Source of the DNA: Anseranas semipalmata
Taxonomy: Eukaryota > Chordata > Aves > Anseriformes > Anseranatidae
Length of the DNA: 64,000 nucleotides
Direction: 5' to 3'
Assembly: GCA_013399115.1 (NCBI GenBank)
Contig: VXAA01001396.1
Span: 175,610-239,609, forward strand
Shown piece after piece: positions 37,301-46,690 of this stretch (the first letter of the stretch is position 1; every line of letters starts with the position of its first letter). The notes under the pieces were generated by a model. That model saw only the letters and a program-made list of their open reading frames with translations. It was not told the origin of the DNA and did no database searches. The position numbers and the translations under genes were made by a program.

Positions 37301-39657
37301 ACAGCACTCAGATGACAAAAAGTGACATACTGTTTTTGTAGAGCCAGATTCTTCAATCTTTTAAACATTCTGTGAGAAGTGGACTCCTCGTCTGGTGCTG
37401 CAAACTTCAGCACAAGAGAGAGGGTTTCAGTACTTCATAGGACAGGTCACTGTCCAGCCCAGAGTGAATTGTGACTTCTTGATTCAGTTTGGTTACCCTT
37501 TATTTCCCTCTAGCTGCCTCCGCCAGTTTAGCAGGGAGCCATACGGAGACAGTGCTACACTTCTGTGCTGTTTTCACACCAATGGGCAGCTCAGCACCAC
37601 CACACTGCTCTCTCATTCCCCCTCCTCAAAAGGACAGGGGGAGAAAATATGATGAAAAAAAATCTCCTGGGTTGAGATAAGGACAGGGAGATCACTCACC
37701 AATTACCATCACAGGCAAAACAGACTCAGCATAATGGAGATTAATGTAATTTATTGCCTGTTGATAACAGACTAGGGCAGTGAGAACTAAAAGCGAACTC
37801 ACCCCTCCACCTCCCCCCTTTCTACCTCCTCCCCCTGAGGAGCGCAGGGGAACAGGAATGGGGGCTGCGGTCAGTCCCTAACGCTGCGTCTCCGCCGCTC
37901 CTTCACGGTCACTCTCTGCCCCTGCTCCACGTGGGGTCCCTCCCACGGGATGCCGTCCTTCCCGAACTGATCCTGCGTGGGCTTCCCGCAGGCTGCAGCT
38001 CTTCGAGAACTGCTCCCATATGGGTCCGTACCACGGGGCCCATCCCTCAGGACCAAACTGCTCCAACATGGGTCCCCCATGGGCGGCAGCTCCCGCCAGG
38101 CCTCCTGCTCCTGCGTGGGCTCCTCTCCACGGGCTGCAGCTCCGGCCCGGGGCCTGCTCCTGCGGGGGCTCCCATGGGCCGCAGCCTCCTTCAGGCCACA
38201 TCCACCTGCTCCATGGGGGCTCCTCCATGGCTGCAGCGTGGAGATCTGCTCCGTGTGGTACCCATGGGCTGCAGGGGGACGGCCTGCTCCACCATGGGCC
38301 TCTCCACGGGCCGCAGGGGAACTTCTGCTGCGGCGCCTGGAGCCCCTCCTGCCCTCCTTCTGCACTGCCCTGGGTGCCTGCAGGGCTGTTTCTCACTCCT
38401 CTCTCCCAGCTGCTGTGGCACAGCAGTTTGTTCCCTTCCTTAGCTCTGCTCTCCCAGAGGCACAACCAGCGTCGCTCCCTGGCTCGGCTCTGGCCAGCGG
38501 CGGGTCCCTTTTGGAGCCGGCTGGAGCTGGCTCTGATCTGACATGGGGCAGCTGCTGGGCTCTGCTCACAGAGGCCACCCCTGCAGCCCCCCTGCTACCA
38601 AACCCTTGCCATGTAAACCCAATACAGCTGCCTCTAAATCTTCTCCACTAATGGACAGTTGGAAGCTTTATTGTTTGTGCTCTGCCCCTCACTGATACCT
38701 GGCAGCAGGGCAGCAGCCATGTTAGCCGAGACCTTTCCTCAGGACTGCCTGGAGCAGGGCAGGCTCTCCCCGCCTGCCAGGCTAGGCAAGAGGACAGACT
38801 GCTGCTTTCTCCTCTTAACTCCTCATCTTCCTGATAAAATACAGTGGGAATTCAATTCTTCACTGTTGCAAATTTTAAAGCATGTTTTGTGGGAGAATAG
38901 AGGAATAATTAAATTCTTTTTGGTTTTCTTGTAGACTTTTCTCTCTCATTTCCCCTTTGGCCCCTGTATCCATGATAAAGATCAACACTGAGTTGTGGGG
39001 AGCAGGCAATGAGCATTGTACAAATTGGTGCTAATGCTGGACTAGTCAGGCATACTTCATGGAGAACAACTGTTTATTGCCTGGATGAAAGTATTGGGGT
39101 CACTTGCTTCTTTAGCTTGAGGCCTTAGCTGGGCAGAAGTGCCAATTCTTGGTTGATTTAGAGTAAAAACAGTGATATCCATGGTTGTAACCATCAAGCC
39201 GTTGCTTCATAAGATATGAAGCTATGTGCAATTGCAGAACAAGACCCTAACATGCATCTTCAATCATTTTGACTTGCAACACTGGTGACGAGGGAACAAG
39301 CCAAGTTGTCTATCAATATAAAGGAACCTGAGCTGAATGAATGGCCTGTGTCTCCCTACATAGCTCTAGGCAATTATTACCCCATTGGCATGCTCCAGCT
39401 TGTCTACATTTCACTATCCACAGGAGAGTGGTAGGTGTTTGTTGCCAGACTGCACTTCATCCCTTGTGTGCCGCTAGCTGCATGTGCTCCATGTTAATTT
39501 GACAATGTCATGTTGTGTTTCTTTCCAAGGAGGAGTGCTGCTGAAGCTCTGGCAAAAGGCTATGTCTACTGAAGCAGGAAGAAAAATAGGCCGAAAACTG
39601 GTTGAAGACTTGGCTTCTGGCCAGAGTTTGAGCCAGTGGGAATATATAATGATTTGA
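24293..39657 (+). CDS. LEG1: LEG1 family secreted protein (C6orf58 orthologue), complete, 6 coding exons
   Basis: Joining 24293-24617, 28997-29080, 33302-33486, 34637-34752, 35259-35497 and 39530-39657 gives 1077 nt: 358 codons and a TGA, with phases closing at every junction. Seen: a hydrophobic signal peptide at residues 1 to about 25; [14 protein letters not shown] (about 60-73) and [11 protein letters not shown] (94-104), which match human C6orf58 as I remember it; a sequon at N77 where human also has one; and cysteines C120, C128, C176 and C182 at positions shared with human. C137 is extra. The human protein is 330 residues, so length fits. Family knowledge: LEG1 (DUF781) proteins are secreted. 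Zebrafish Leg1 is liver-enriched, and the platypus member is the antibacterial monotreme lactation protein. The molecular activity of the bird protein is unknown. The start was chosen because the signal peptide begins directly at it and it has A at -3. An in-frame ATG 16 codons upstream (24245) has a weaker context. Introns are 4379, 4221, 1150, 506 and 4032 bp. Confidence 0.93.
25207..25332. repeat. Long T/C tract with 74-T homopolymer
   Basis: Mixed TTTC/TTTTC units for about 50 bp, then an uninterrupted run of T from 25259 to 25332. Its true length is doubtful because sequencing and assembly are unreliable in such runs. Confidence 0.95.
27407..27600 (+). mobile_element. Degenerate CR1 fragment in LEG1 intron 1
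   Basis: AAAGTTGCTGATGATGTACA, then GCTGGGAGGCACTGCC and GATAGCTTGGATAGATGTGA, follow the reverse-transcriptase coding order of CR1 (usual form AAGTTTGCAGATGACAC ... AGCTGGG ... GATAGGCTGGAT). The right edge is unclear. Confidence 0.55.
28529..28559. repeat. 9-bp inverted repeat
   Basis: CTGTATCAC and GTGATACAG around a 13-bp loop, in LEG1 intron 1. Confidence 0.85.
28685..28704. repeat. 20-bp perfect AT palindrome
   Basis: TATATTTTTATAAAAATATA reads identically on both strands. It is low-complexity AT. Confidence 0.88.
28997..29080 (+). CDS. LEG1: LEG1 coding exon 2
   Basis: An 84-base exon bounded by GATTCAG and GTAAGT. It reads [18 protein letters not shown] and continues [10 protein letters not shown], matching the human segment GRLADPTRRTNCGYESGD. 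It carries C120 and C128. It is too short and too closed by stops to be found by ORF length, and was found by phase and homology. There is one base of overhang at each end. Confidence 0.9.
30954..31000. repeat. (GTT)n/(TTTTG)n simple repeat
   Basis: TTG units passing into TTTG and TTTTG units. Confidence 0.9.
31177..31213. repeat. (TC)n plus T-run
   Basis: TCTTTCTCTCTCTCTC followed by about 15 T. Confidence 0.9.
32615..32722 (-). repeat. Degenerate tRNA-like (SINE-head-like) sequence
   Basis: On the minus strand, GAGCCACAGGTTAGAGCAGT resembles an A box plus D-arm, and GGTTCTGTTCC about 40 bp later resembles a decayed B box (GGTTCGANTCC). The order and spacing fit a tRNA-derived SINE head. 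It is too degraded to be a functional tRNA. Confidence 0.35.
33302..33486 (+). CDS. LEG1: LEG1 coding exon 3
   Basis: The acceptor is TTGTCACAG. It encodes residues 137-198, including [16 protein letters not shown] (human NYFLSSLPFLAAVDSG) and [10 protein letters not shown], which carries C176 and C182. The best in-phase donor is TGAA|GTGAAC, weak at +4 and +5. Reading on would soon enter a non-homologous phenylalanine-rich tail, so the exon must end near here. Confidence 0.87.
33487..34636 (+). other. LEG1 intron 3
   Basis: 1.15 kb with a weak donor (GTGAAC) and a tandem-AG acceptor. Otherwise plain AT-rich sequence. Confidence 0.78.
34637..34752 (+). CDS. LEG1: LEG1 coding exon 4
   Basis: Encodes residues 199-236, containing [18 protein letters not shown] (human LLKYLWAAHTSTLADN region), with donor ACAG|GTATGG. 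The acceptor lies in CTACAGAG, where two AGs are 2 nt apart. Only the downstream AG keeps the frame with exon 3. The upstream AG would give a stop after seven codons. Confidence 0.82.
34753..35258 (+). other. LEG1 intron 4
   Basis: 506 bp, GTATGG to TTTCAG. The left half is a diverged tandem duplication. Confidence 0.85.
34861..34973. repeat. Diverged two-copy tandem repeat, ~59-bp period
   Basis: CTCTACTCTTCCACACCCTC ... GGATAACGGGTGAGAGATGG is echoed by CTCTGGTCTTCCACTCTCTC ... GGATATCTGGCGAGAGATTG about 59 bp later. It lies in LEG1 intron 4. Confidence 0.7.
35259..35497 (+). CDS. LEG1: LEG1 coding exon 5
   Basis: The acceptor is GATTTCTTTCAG and the donor ACAG|GTACGA. It encodes residues 237-316 and includes [18 protein letters not shown] (human AEAHFERSWVLAVDHLAA) and [14 protein letters not shown] (human DVAPFISDFTAFQN). 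One base of overhang at the 3' end joins exon 6 in frame. Confidence 0.91.
35936..35988. repeat. (TTG)n/(TTTTG)n simple repeat
   Basis: TTG units followed by TTTTG units, in LEG1 intron 5. Confidence 0.9.
36458..36839 (+). mobile_element. CR1 LINE 3' fragment (5'-truncated)
   Basis: Starts near CTGGTTTAGCTTGGAGAAGA and ends AACCCATGCCGTTCTATGAT, the CR1 3' terminus. A frame of about 100 codons survives (36440-36757). It reads [12 protein letters not shown] and further on [19 protein letters not shown], the C-terminal end of the CR1 ORF2 reverse-transcriptase protein. It is relatively young by its low divergence. It sits in LEG1 intron 5 in the sense direction and is probably inert because it is truncated. 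Confidence 0.93.
37564..38626 (-). mobile_element. Solo LTR of an avian ERVL-type retrovirus, antisense to LEG1
   Basis: The right end on the minus strand is TGTATTGGGTTTACATGGCA, and the left end begins TGTGCTG on the plus strand, so the ends are TG...CA. Inside are a ~430-bp GC-rich tandem array, a minus-strand AATAAA (in GGCAATAAATTACATT), and GATAAGGACAGGGAGATCAC near its 3' end, all as in a widespread avian ERVL LTR that I recognise from memory. No gag, pol or env flanks it, and no clear target duplication is visible. Subfamily name not assigned. Confidence 0.75.
37915..38345. repeat. GC-rich tandem array within the LTR
   Basis: About eight imperfect units of roughly 50-60 bp built from CTGCTCC, CATGGG or CACGGG, and GGCTGCAG. 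The array makes long overlapping open frames on both strands, none of which should be taken as a gene. Confidence 0.8.
39530..39657 (+). CDS. LEG1: LEG1 coding exon 6 (terminal, with stop)
   Basis: The acceptor is TTTCTTTCCAAG. The 41 codons after the junction glycine end ...SQWEYIMI, then TGA at 39655-39657. This tail is basic and diverges from what I remember of human, so assignment rests on phase, the splice site and the lack of a competing terminal exon. Poly(A) signals follow about 220 and 300 bp downstream. Confidence 0.8.
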
Positions 39658-39874
39658 AAGGAGCTGATTTGACAGCACGCAGTTTCCTGAGAAAAAGCAG
39701 TTCCAGCATTGATTGATTTAATCTTTTAGCAGCTATGTATCTGGTAAACTGGTCTTGGTAATTTCTTACAGCAGGATTTCCTGACTAGCCATGTGTGCAT
39801 CTCTCTCATATTGAATCAATATTTTTATCCTTAATTTTCCTAATTAGCTTATTTGCTTAACTCATTTCCTTATA

Positions 39875-39880
39875 AATAAA
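39875..39880 (+). terminator. LEG1 poly(A) signal, proximal candidate
   Basis: AATAAA, 218 bp after the LEG1 stop, in AT-rich sequence as expected for a short 3' untranslated region. Confidence 0.5.
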
Positions 39881-39954
39881 ATGCCTCACAGAAAATCTGA
39901 CTTTATTATTTTTTGGACTTAGTAAATAATGTATCATTATCGGAGACAAAATTA

Positions 39955-39960
39955 AATAAA
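39955..39960 (+). terminator. LEG1 poly(A) signal, distal candidate
   Basis: A second AATAAA, 80 bp beyond the first. A T/GT-rich stretch (GTGCTTTTTCTATGTAT) starts about 23 bp later and could serve as the downstream element, so this is the slightly better cleavage candidate. Confidence 0.55.
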
Positions 39961-42366
39961 GGCAAATTATATTCTGTTTCATAGTGCTTTTTCTATGTAT
40001 ACAGGGATCCCACCAGAAATGTAATTACTCAGGCACTTGGTGGTCTAACAGATGATCACCCAAAACTTTTCTTTGAAGTTATGAACCCAAGCCAATGCCT
40101 TGACAGTTTCCCACCAAAGTCATTGTTTTACAGACCAGCTGCAATTAAATTTGAAGCTTTCGGGCTTTTCAGATTAAACACTTGAGTGCAGATGGATTTC
40201 CTCCCTATGATGCTATGTAACAAATAAATGCCTCACCCAGTACTCAGGAGCCAGTCGTGCGAAGTCCTGAATCCAATGAGCTTATTCTGCGGATGCTATC
40301 ACATGACCAACACAGATTTCTATTATTTGATTCGTTACACTTACTTCAAGAAAACATTGATCTATCTGCCAATTTATGTAATTATGTAGTCTGTATAGGC
40401 ACAGGTTGCTTTTTCATTTGTACATTAGATGTGACTATTGAGAAAGGACTGAGTTTGCAATATGCATTGTCCTGACGTCTAGCACACTCGGATCCAGATG
40501 CTTATCCCAGCCTTCTGGGTGAGAACACAATTTGGAGAATTAATTATAAAAACTTGATATCAGAGGTTGAGGGGAACTGGGACAAGGGCCCTGCAGGCAG
40601 ACAGGGACTGAAGTTTCTTAGGAAGTCTGCTGACTTGGATCCTCCATCCTTATGAAAACTGTACCGGAAGAGTGGGCACAGCTGGAGATCCCGTTCCATG
40701 ATGGAGGGCAGGGGATGGTGGCACAGCCACTGCCTGCTGCATCCTGTCAGGTTACAGCTTGCACTACAGTGTAGTTCAAAATAACACAAGCCTTAGTCTC
40801 ATGTCAAAATAACGGAAAGCAGCATTGCTTTGCCACCATTTTAGGTCTGCCCTGCCTCTTTTGGTAGTACCTAGCATCTTGGTCGGTAACTGTGTCCCAT
40901 TGGTCTCTCAATACACCCTCACGTGGGGCGAGAAATGCATGTAGCACCCACTCTTCGGCTTCCTGACACAAGCACAGCAATCAAAAGTTTTCCATGGATA
41001 TCAGGGAAGGGAAAAGCTCATCCTCTGGCTGAGACACAAGCTGTGCGCTGGGGAGAGAGGAGGATGCTGCAGGTGGAGCCACAGCACACGGCATCTCTGA
41101 GCCTGTGAGCAGCTCTGGGATGGGGAAGCAGCCGCTGGGGCTGCTGCTGCAGCGTGTCCCCATGCTGCAGGAGCCGTGCCAGGAAGCCTGGAAGCAAGGT
41201 GAAAACCGCAGCGTTTCCATACCAAATGGCCAGCCGCCCTGCTCCCTCCGGGCACAAGCCCGGGTGTCTCTTTGCACTTGCAGTCCAGCTGCAGACAACC
41301 TGAGAAACATCAGCAGGTTGTGGTGCTTCTCGGGAGTCTCCGCACCCCAGGGGCAGTCCCGAATTATTTGCTCGATACGAAGTAAATGAAAAGGAAAATA
41401 TTTGTATCTTTCTAAGCCACTTTCCCAATTCGATGGGTCCTTTCTCCCCAAACTTGCATGATATTTGCACTGCAAATTAAGAAATAATCATCAAGACATT
41501 GAGCAGTTAAACACTATTCTGTCCTTTAATGTCCCAGGACAAAGGTTTCAATTATTCATTGTCATTTTATGGATAAACTCTTAATGTACCGTCATTAGCT
41601 AACAATTTTCAAAGGAAATAAGTTAATGAGGTCTAAGAAAATGCGGGAGTTTTTACCTTAATTACCTGGTTCATAGATCAGAGTAATTAGATTTCAACAG
41701 ACTTTAGGTATAATCTAAAAGTAATTACTGCAGCTGCCAGCTGTTAAAATATTAGGTTAATTGTGCTCCAGAAAAGTTTGAAAACAATTTTCAACCTTTT
41801 CTGTGGTTAACTTAGACTTAAACTCAGGTGGGCTTTAGGAAGACAAAAATAGCCATTAACACAAATAGGGAAAACAAACTTACAGACTTGCTAACTGCTG
41901 CACTTGAAGGGATATTTGTAAAACACATGTTTAAAAAGCTAATATTTTCTTACCTGAATTCATGAAAACATTGGGAAATATTTTAATGTTTTGAAAAAAA
42001 GAAACGTCTTCCTTAATAAAATATCAGGCATTTATGTATTTCAAACACTTTTTCCAAATACAGCATGCCAATCAGTCAGGTAAAAGCTTTAGCAATTGGA
42101 CAGCAATTGAGCTTTGGACATTGACACACATATAAAAGTTTAGGCAAAGCACAGGGTGGTGGACTCCTACAAGTAGAGCAGATCCAGATATCTTGAAACA
42201 GAACAGATGCATCTTAGTAAGAAAACATACGGGTGTCAGAAAGTAGGGAGAGAGAAAATCAACAAGAGAAGGCAATACAGATGTGCTGGGATGTCTCTGG
42301 AGGATGGGAGAGCTCTGGAAGAATCTGCTTGCTCATTAAAGCTGGCAAAGGCTGACAGGATTTGCC

Positions 42367-42381
42367 AAAAAAAAAAAAAAA
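42367..42381. repeat. Poly(A) tract
   Basis: 15 A followed by GTAGGGG. Confidence 0.8.
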
Positions 42382-45300
42382 GTAGGGGTTTGCCCAGCAC
42401 GGCAATCTAGCAAAGCAAAGGGGGGGTTCTTGCTCAGCATTAACCTGGTGTTTTCAGCTCTGTTCTTGTGCATTTTGTGTGTGCAGTCTCTTTGCTGAGG
42501 ACTGCTTGACATTAAGCAGAGCCAGACTCTGTTTCAGAGAGGTGCTGTTAGAAGAAAGTGCAAACACATCTGGCTGCAGCTCCAGAAAGCCAGGAAGTTC
42601 AACTTCTTTACACACTTGCAAATAATGAGCCTCAGGGGACAGAAACAAAAAACGTTTGGGAGGCAGGGAGGGAAGGCTAGAAATGGATACACGCTAAAGA
42701 AAGAACTTGGGAGAAAAAAAAAGATCCACCAGGAAAGAGCCTCGTCATCCTCAAAGCCTGGGCGATGGTGCTGAACCCTGCTGCCCTCCCACAGCTGCAC
42801 AGGGCTGGTGGGGAGCCACTGCCTTCCTCTCCTCAGTCTACTCACACTTGCATCATCCAGGCTCATATTAGGCAGATCAGTTCCATATTTCTCAGATACA
42901 TGATGAGACTGCCTTTCTTACAGGAGTGATGGCATGTCTAAGGAAAGGTCTGAGGTGAGGCTGGTGCCCTTGCCTAGACAGTTGCAATTGGGAATACAGC
43001 TGTTGCATTTAACCCAGCCACAAAACAGATCTGTACTTTGACAAATATTGTCCCAGATTGTCACATAATGGACATATATAAGGGCTGACCTCTTCAGCGA
43101 TCTCCCTTCTTCCCTAAAGGGAAAGGTACTCTTCACCTTTTTTAGGATAGGTACTTCTGTCTTTACAGAGCTGTAAGCAGGCAGCAGCAGTCACTTCTTT
43201 AGCTTTCTTAGTTATTAAGACATAGAGCTCACATACAAAGAAGTCATTAGCAAAAAATGTAGAAAAGCATTTTTCTTTCAAGCAGGAACTGGATTCTTGA
43301 ATTTCCCTTTCCCTATGATCCCTAACCTGTGCAGAATGATTTGGGCTCTCTTCCTTGCCAGCTTATGCTCGCTAATGCATAATTAAGTGGTTTTTGCTAG
43401 TGGGAAAAAGCACTCTCCTCTGCATCTGCTAGGTATGGAGGGAGAGCAAAGATGTTCTTGCCCAGAGCAGCCTTTAACCTGGCAGCTAGTGGGCTCTGCT
43501 GGGAAGCAGAAGAGGTCGATTTGGACCCTGCCAGACAGAAAACAGAACTGAACCTAGTATAAGTACTTTGACTGTTGGTGCACAACATAAAGACCTGCAT
43601 TTCCCCAAAGCAAACCATTCAATTACATTTTCAGACCAGGACATGTTGCTCCCCCCCGCCCCTTGCCAGGGTGTTCTCAGCCATGGACCTCCAGTACCTG
43701 CTGCCAGAGGGGGTAAGATTCAAGATGATACATTCTTTTTACAACATTTCCCTCACCCTAACCCCACTGGCTCCAGGAACAGCATGTTGCCTTTTTTAGA
43801 TCTCATGTTGAGCTTTCATATACAGCGTGCAAAGAGCAGGCACCAGAAAAAGGTCTGAAATCTACTTCGGTTTAATTTTCAAAGAAAAATCACGGCTTGA
43901 TACCCCCTCTCCCACTGCCATTTCATTTTTTCAGTAACACTGGACATCAGAGCACTTGCTGGGCTTTGTTCTGTTTAAGTCTGCAGTGCTCACAGCCCAT
44001 ATCCACAAGGCATTTTGGCTCCTAAGACCCAACAGGATGCTTCCAATATGATTTAAGAGTGTGAATATGCTTGTAGATCTGAACCTGAATTCATGAATCT
44101 AATCTTCTGTACTACAGAGGAGATGAAATGGGCCATGAGGTGTTTTGAGAACAACTTGCACAGTGTGCCAGGGCAGGGCTTGTGAGGATGCCCGGGAGAG
44201 CCCAGGGGCTGCAGAGCTGCCCCACTGCACTGGCAGGAAAGGGATGCTCCAGTTGGGAAGCACAGGCAGCCACCCAAAATGGGGTTCAGAGGACAAGGAG
44301 AGGAGGCAGAATCACATCAAAATTTGTCACATGGTATTTATACCTACTTAAAATATGACTCAATTTCCGTAGCATGTTTATCTAGAAAAAAAATAAGATT
44401 TATATATTTTTTTTTTACTGATTCATTCCTAGCCAAACTCTTCAGGATGAAACTGCAATGAAAGCAAAACTTTGATGTCTCTTCCTCCCTCCTGCAAACC
44501 ATTCATAACTGTGGAAGAGTTGCATGAGCTATTTGTGTGAGTGTTTGCAGCAGGTACAGCTGGACAGATAACGGTCATGTAAACCAGTCTTGGCGACTGG
44601 AGAAAAGCTTCACTTCAGAAAGCAAGGCTGTTTCTACCTCTCCTTTTGTGCAATGTTAGGCCCCAAAATACCAACAGACCTAAGACCTATCTGGTGTGGT
44701 AACGGTGGATTTGGGGAAGAGCAGAAGCAGCAAGGGAAATCACGAGCAATCCCCCCTCCTGCACAGCCTCCAGCAGCTGCCAGCCAGCGCTTGCATCAGC
44801 CCCTCCTGCTTCCTCAGCCTGAGTTGTAAAGGTGCCCTAGGACATGCAGAAACCCAAGAAAAGAGAGAGGGAGCACGTCAGTGAGATGTATTATTGCAAA
44901 GCACAAGAACACTCCCAGCATGCAGGCACATTTAAAAAAGTAGGGAGGAAAATAACAAAAAATGAAAGCAACCACCTGCCACTAATAGGCGAAGTAGAAG
45001 CTAGAAAACTCTTTCTCTTCTGAAACCACTAGTTTTAATATGGCATCAAGGAGTTGTAAGTTAACACAGTACAGGGGCATCAAAGTGAAAAATGTTAGGA
45101 AAACACTTGAGTATATTTAAGAGAGGTAGGAAAAGTATCAAATGTGTTAAGTGGGGAGATAGCAAGAATAAACAGCGGCTTCTTATTGGGAAGAGTGTCG
45201 TAGATAAGCATTTGTTTGACACATTGTATTTAAACAAAAGGGCTTTTGGCATTTAAAGAAGAATGCTGAGGGAAGATTCTTCTTATCTTACCAGACACAA

Positions 45301-46228
45301 AGGCTGGATATATAAAAAGTGTGCATGTTGATCATCCAAACAGAAAATGCCATCTCACTAAGGGCTTATGAACACATGGAGTGCTGCAGAAGCAGCTGTT
45401 TCTGAGCAGGCCTTTAGCGAGAACACAGTGGAAATACTCCTTAGCATTAAAAGAGATAAGCCCTTAAGCTAACAGGTCTGTGCAAAAGCTTATGCCAATC
45501 TTTTGCAAAGCAAATATCTTATTATTTAAATACACTTGTATTCTCTTCAGGCATAGCGAACATGGTCTGTGTTCAGCTGAAAATGGCTTTCCCCTCTTCA
45601 ACACAGTCTTCCTGAGCAGCAATGTCTGGGAATGATAACCAGGTCCCTGTAGGATCACGGTGACATTACAGCTTTGTCAGACATATATTAGCAAACAGTA
45701 AGAAATCACTGCGGTCATCTGTACAGTGTAAGGGAATCACAACACTTATTAAGTCTTAAACATTGAACGCAAGCCTTTTACTACAGTCTTGCTTCATGCC
45801 TCCTCCCTCCCATCCGTTTTGCCCAGCAAGACAGCGTGTCCTCTACCCGCAGCACAGCACCACAGCCTCTCTTCCATGCCAGTAACTTCATGTAAATGCC
45901 ACTGTCCCTCTGTGTCACGGGAACTGAAGAGCCAGGCCAGTTCTCTTTCCTGTGATAAGACACAAAGTTGTCTGATGTGCCTGAGGAAAAGATACCAGAG
46001 ATATCTCTGCAACTAATATACTTACGAGGTTCATAAAATCTGCCACCTTCACTCACATGAATAAAACTCATTGAGCTCAATGAGGTTGAATATGCAAGAC
46101 AGGATTGTTGCACATGACAAGGGTGGCAGGACGTGGCTCTTTATGTGACAAAATCTATGCAAAAAAAGAGAACTCACTTCTTTGGAAGCATTTTAAAAGG
46201 AAGAAGCTGCAAAAAGGGCTGGTAAGTC

Positions 46229-46282
46229 TTAGTTGTGTTTTGTTGTGTTGTGTTTTGTTTTGCGTTGTTTTGGTTTGGTTCA
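46229..46282. repeat. (TTTTG)n-like simple repeat
   Basis: Imperfect GTTTTGTTGTGTTGTGTTTTGTTTTG units, directly left of a CR1 fragment. Confidence 0.85.
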
Positions 46283-46424
46283 GTTTGCGTGTTTTCACAG
46301 AGTAGGTTCCAAATGGTTTTACAGAATGTTTGAGAGGTCTTAGGTTTGTCAGTAAAGTAGCTGCATCTCACAGTGTTCATACCCACCCTAACACCTAGGG
46401 CAACTATTGACAGCCTTGTTTTTA

Positions 46425-46690
46425 TTAGGCTCTCTCAGCCTCTTCTTGTAAGTCAGATGATCCAAGCCCTCAATCATCTTCACAGTCCTTTGCTGGACTC
46501 TCTCCAGTGTGCCCATGTCTCTCTTGTACTGGGAAGCTCAGAACTGGACCCAGCACTCCAGGTGCCTCACTAGTGCTCAGCAGAAGGGGAGGATCACCTT
46601 CCTCGACCTGCTGGTGACGCAATGCTTAGTGCAGCCCAGGGGGCTGTTAGCTTTCCTCTCCTCCTTTCTAGCTACAACACTCAGGTTTAT
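46425..46690 (-). mobile_element. CR1 LINE internal fragment
   Basis: Reverse complement of CR1 ORF2 sequence. GGACTCTCTCCAGTGTGCCC, TGTCTCTCTTGTACTGGGAA, CAGCACTCCAGGTG and CCTCGACCTGCTGGTGACGC follow in the expected order. Both ends are truncated and the 3' tail is missing. Confidence 0.9.

Larger units (their letters stand above)
35498..39529 (+). other. LEG1 intron 5
   Basis: 4.0 kb, GTACGA to TTTCCAAG. It contains a (TTG)n tract, a sense CR1 tail and an antisense solo LTR. Confidence 0.85.
39961..46420. other. Intergenic between LEG1 and THEMIS, no gene seen
   Basis: AT-rich with modest GC patches near 41.1, 42.8 and 44.2 kb. Frames there (up to 164 codons, minus strand, 40981-41475) overlap one another on both strands and lack recognisable domains. 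The stretch at about 41.48-41.80 kb is repeat-free and rich in TAATTA/TTAATT. Confidence 0.45.

Noticed and set aside
37871..38651. Long overlapping open frames (up to 224 codons) on both strands
   Set aside because: They lie in the GC-rich tandem array and flanks of an LTR; several frames on both strands are open at once, which is a composition effect.
40981..41475. A 164-codon minus-strand frame near 41 kb
   Set aside because: Two other frames on the same strand and one on the opposite strand are also open over the same moderately GC-rich DNA; no domain or splice context.
44680..44900. Proline/alanine-rich frame (44590-44829) as a possible exon
   Set aside because: Short, low complexity, no bordering splice sites and no recognisable homology.
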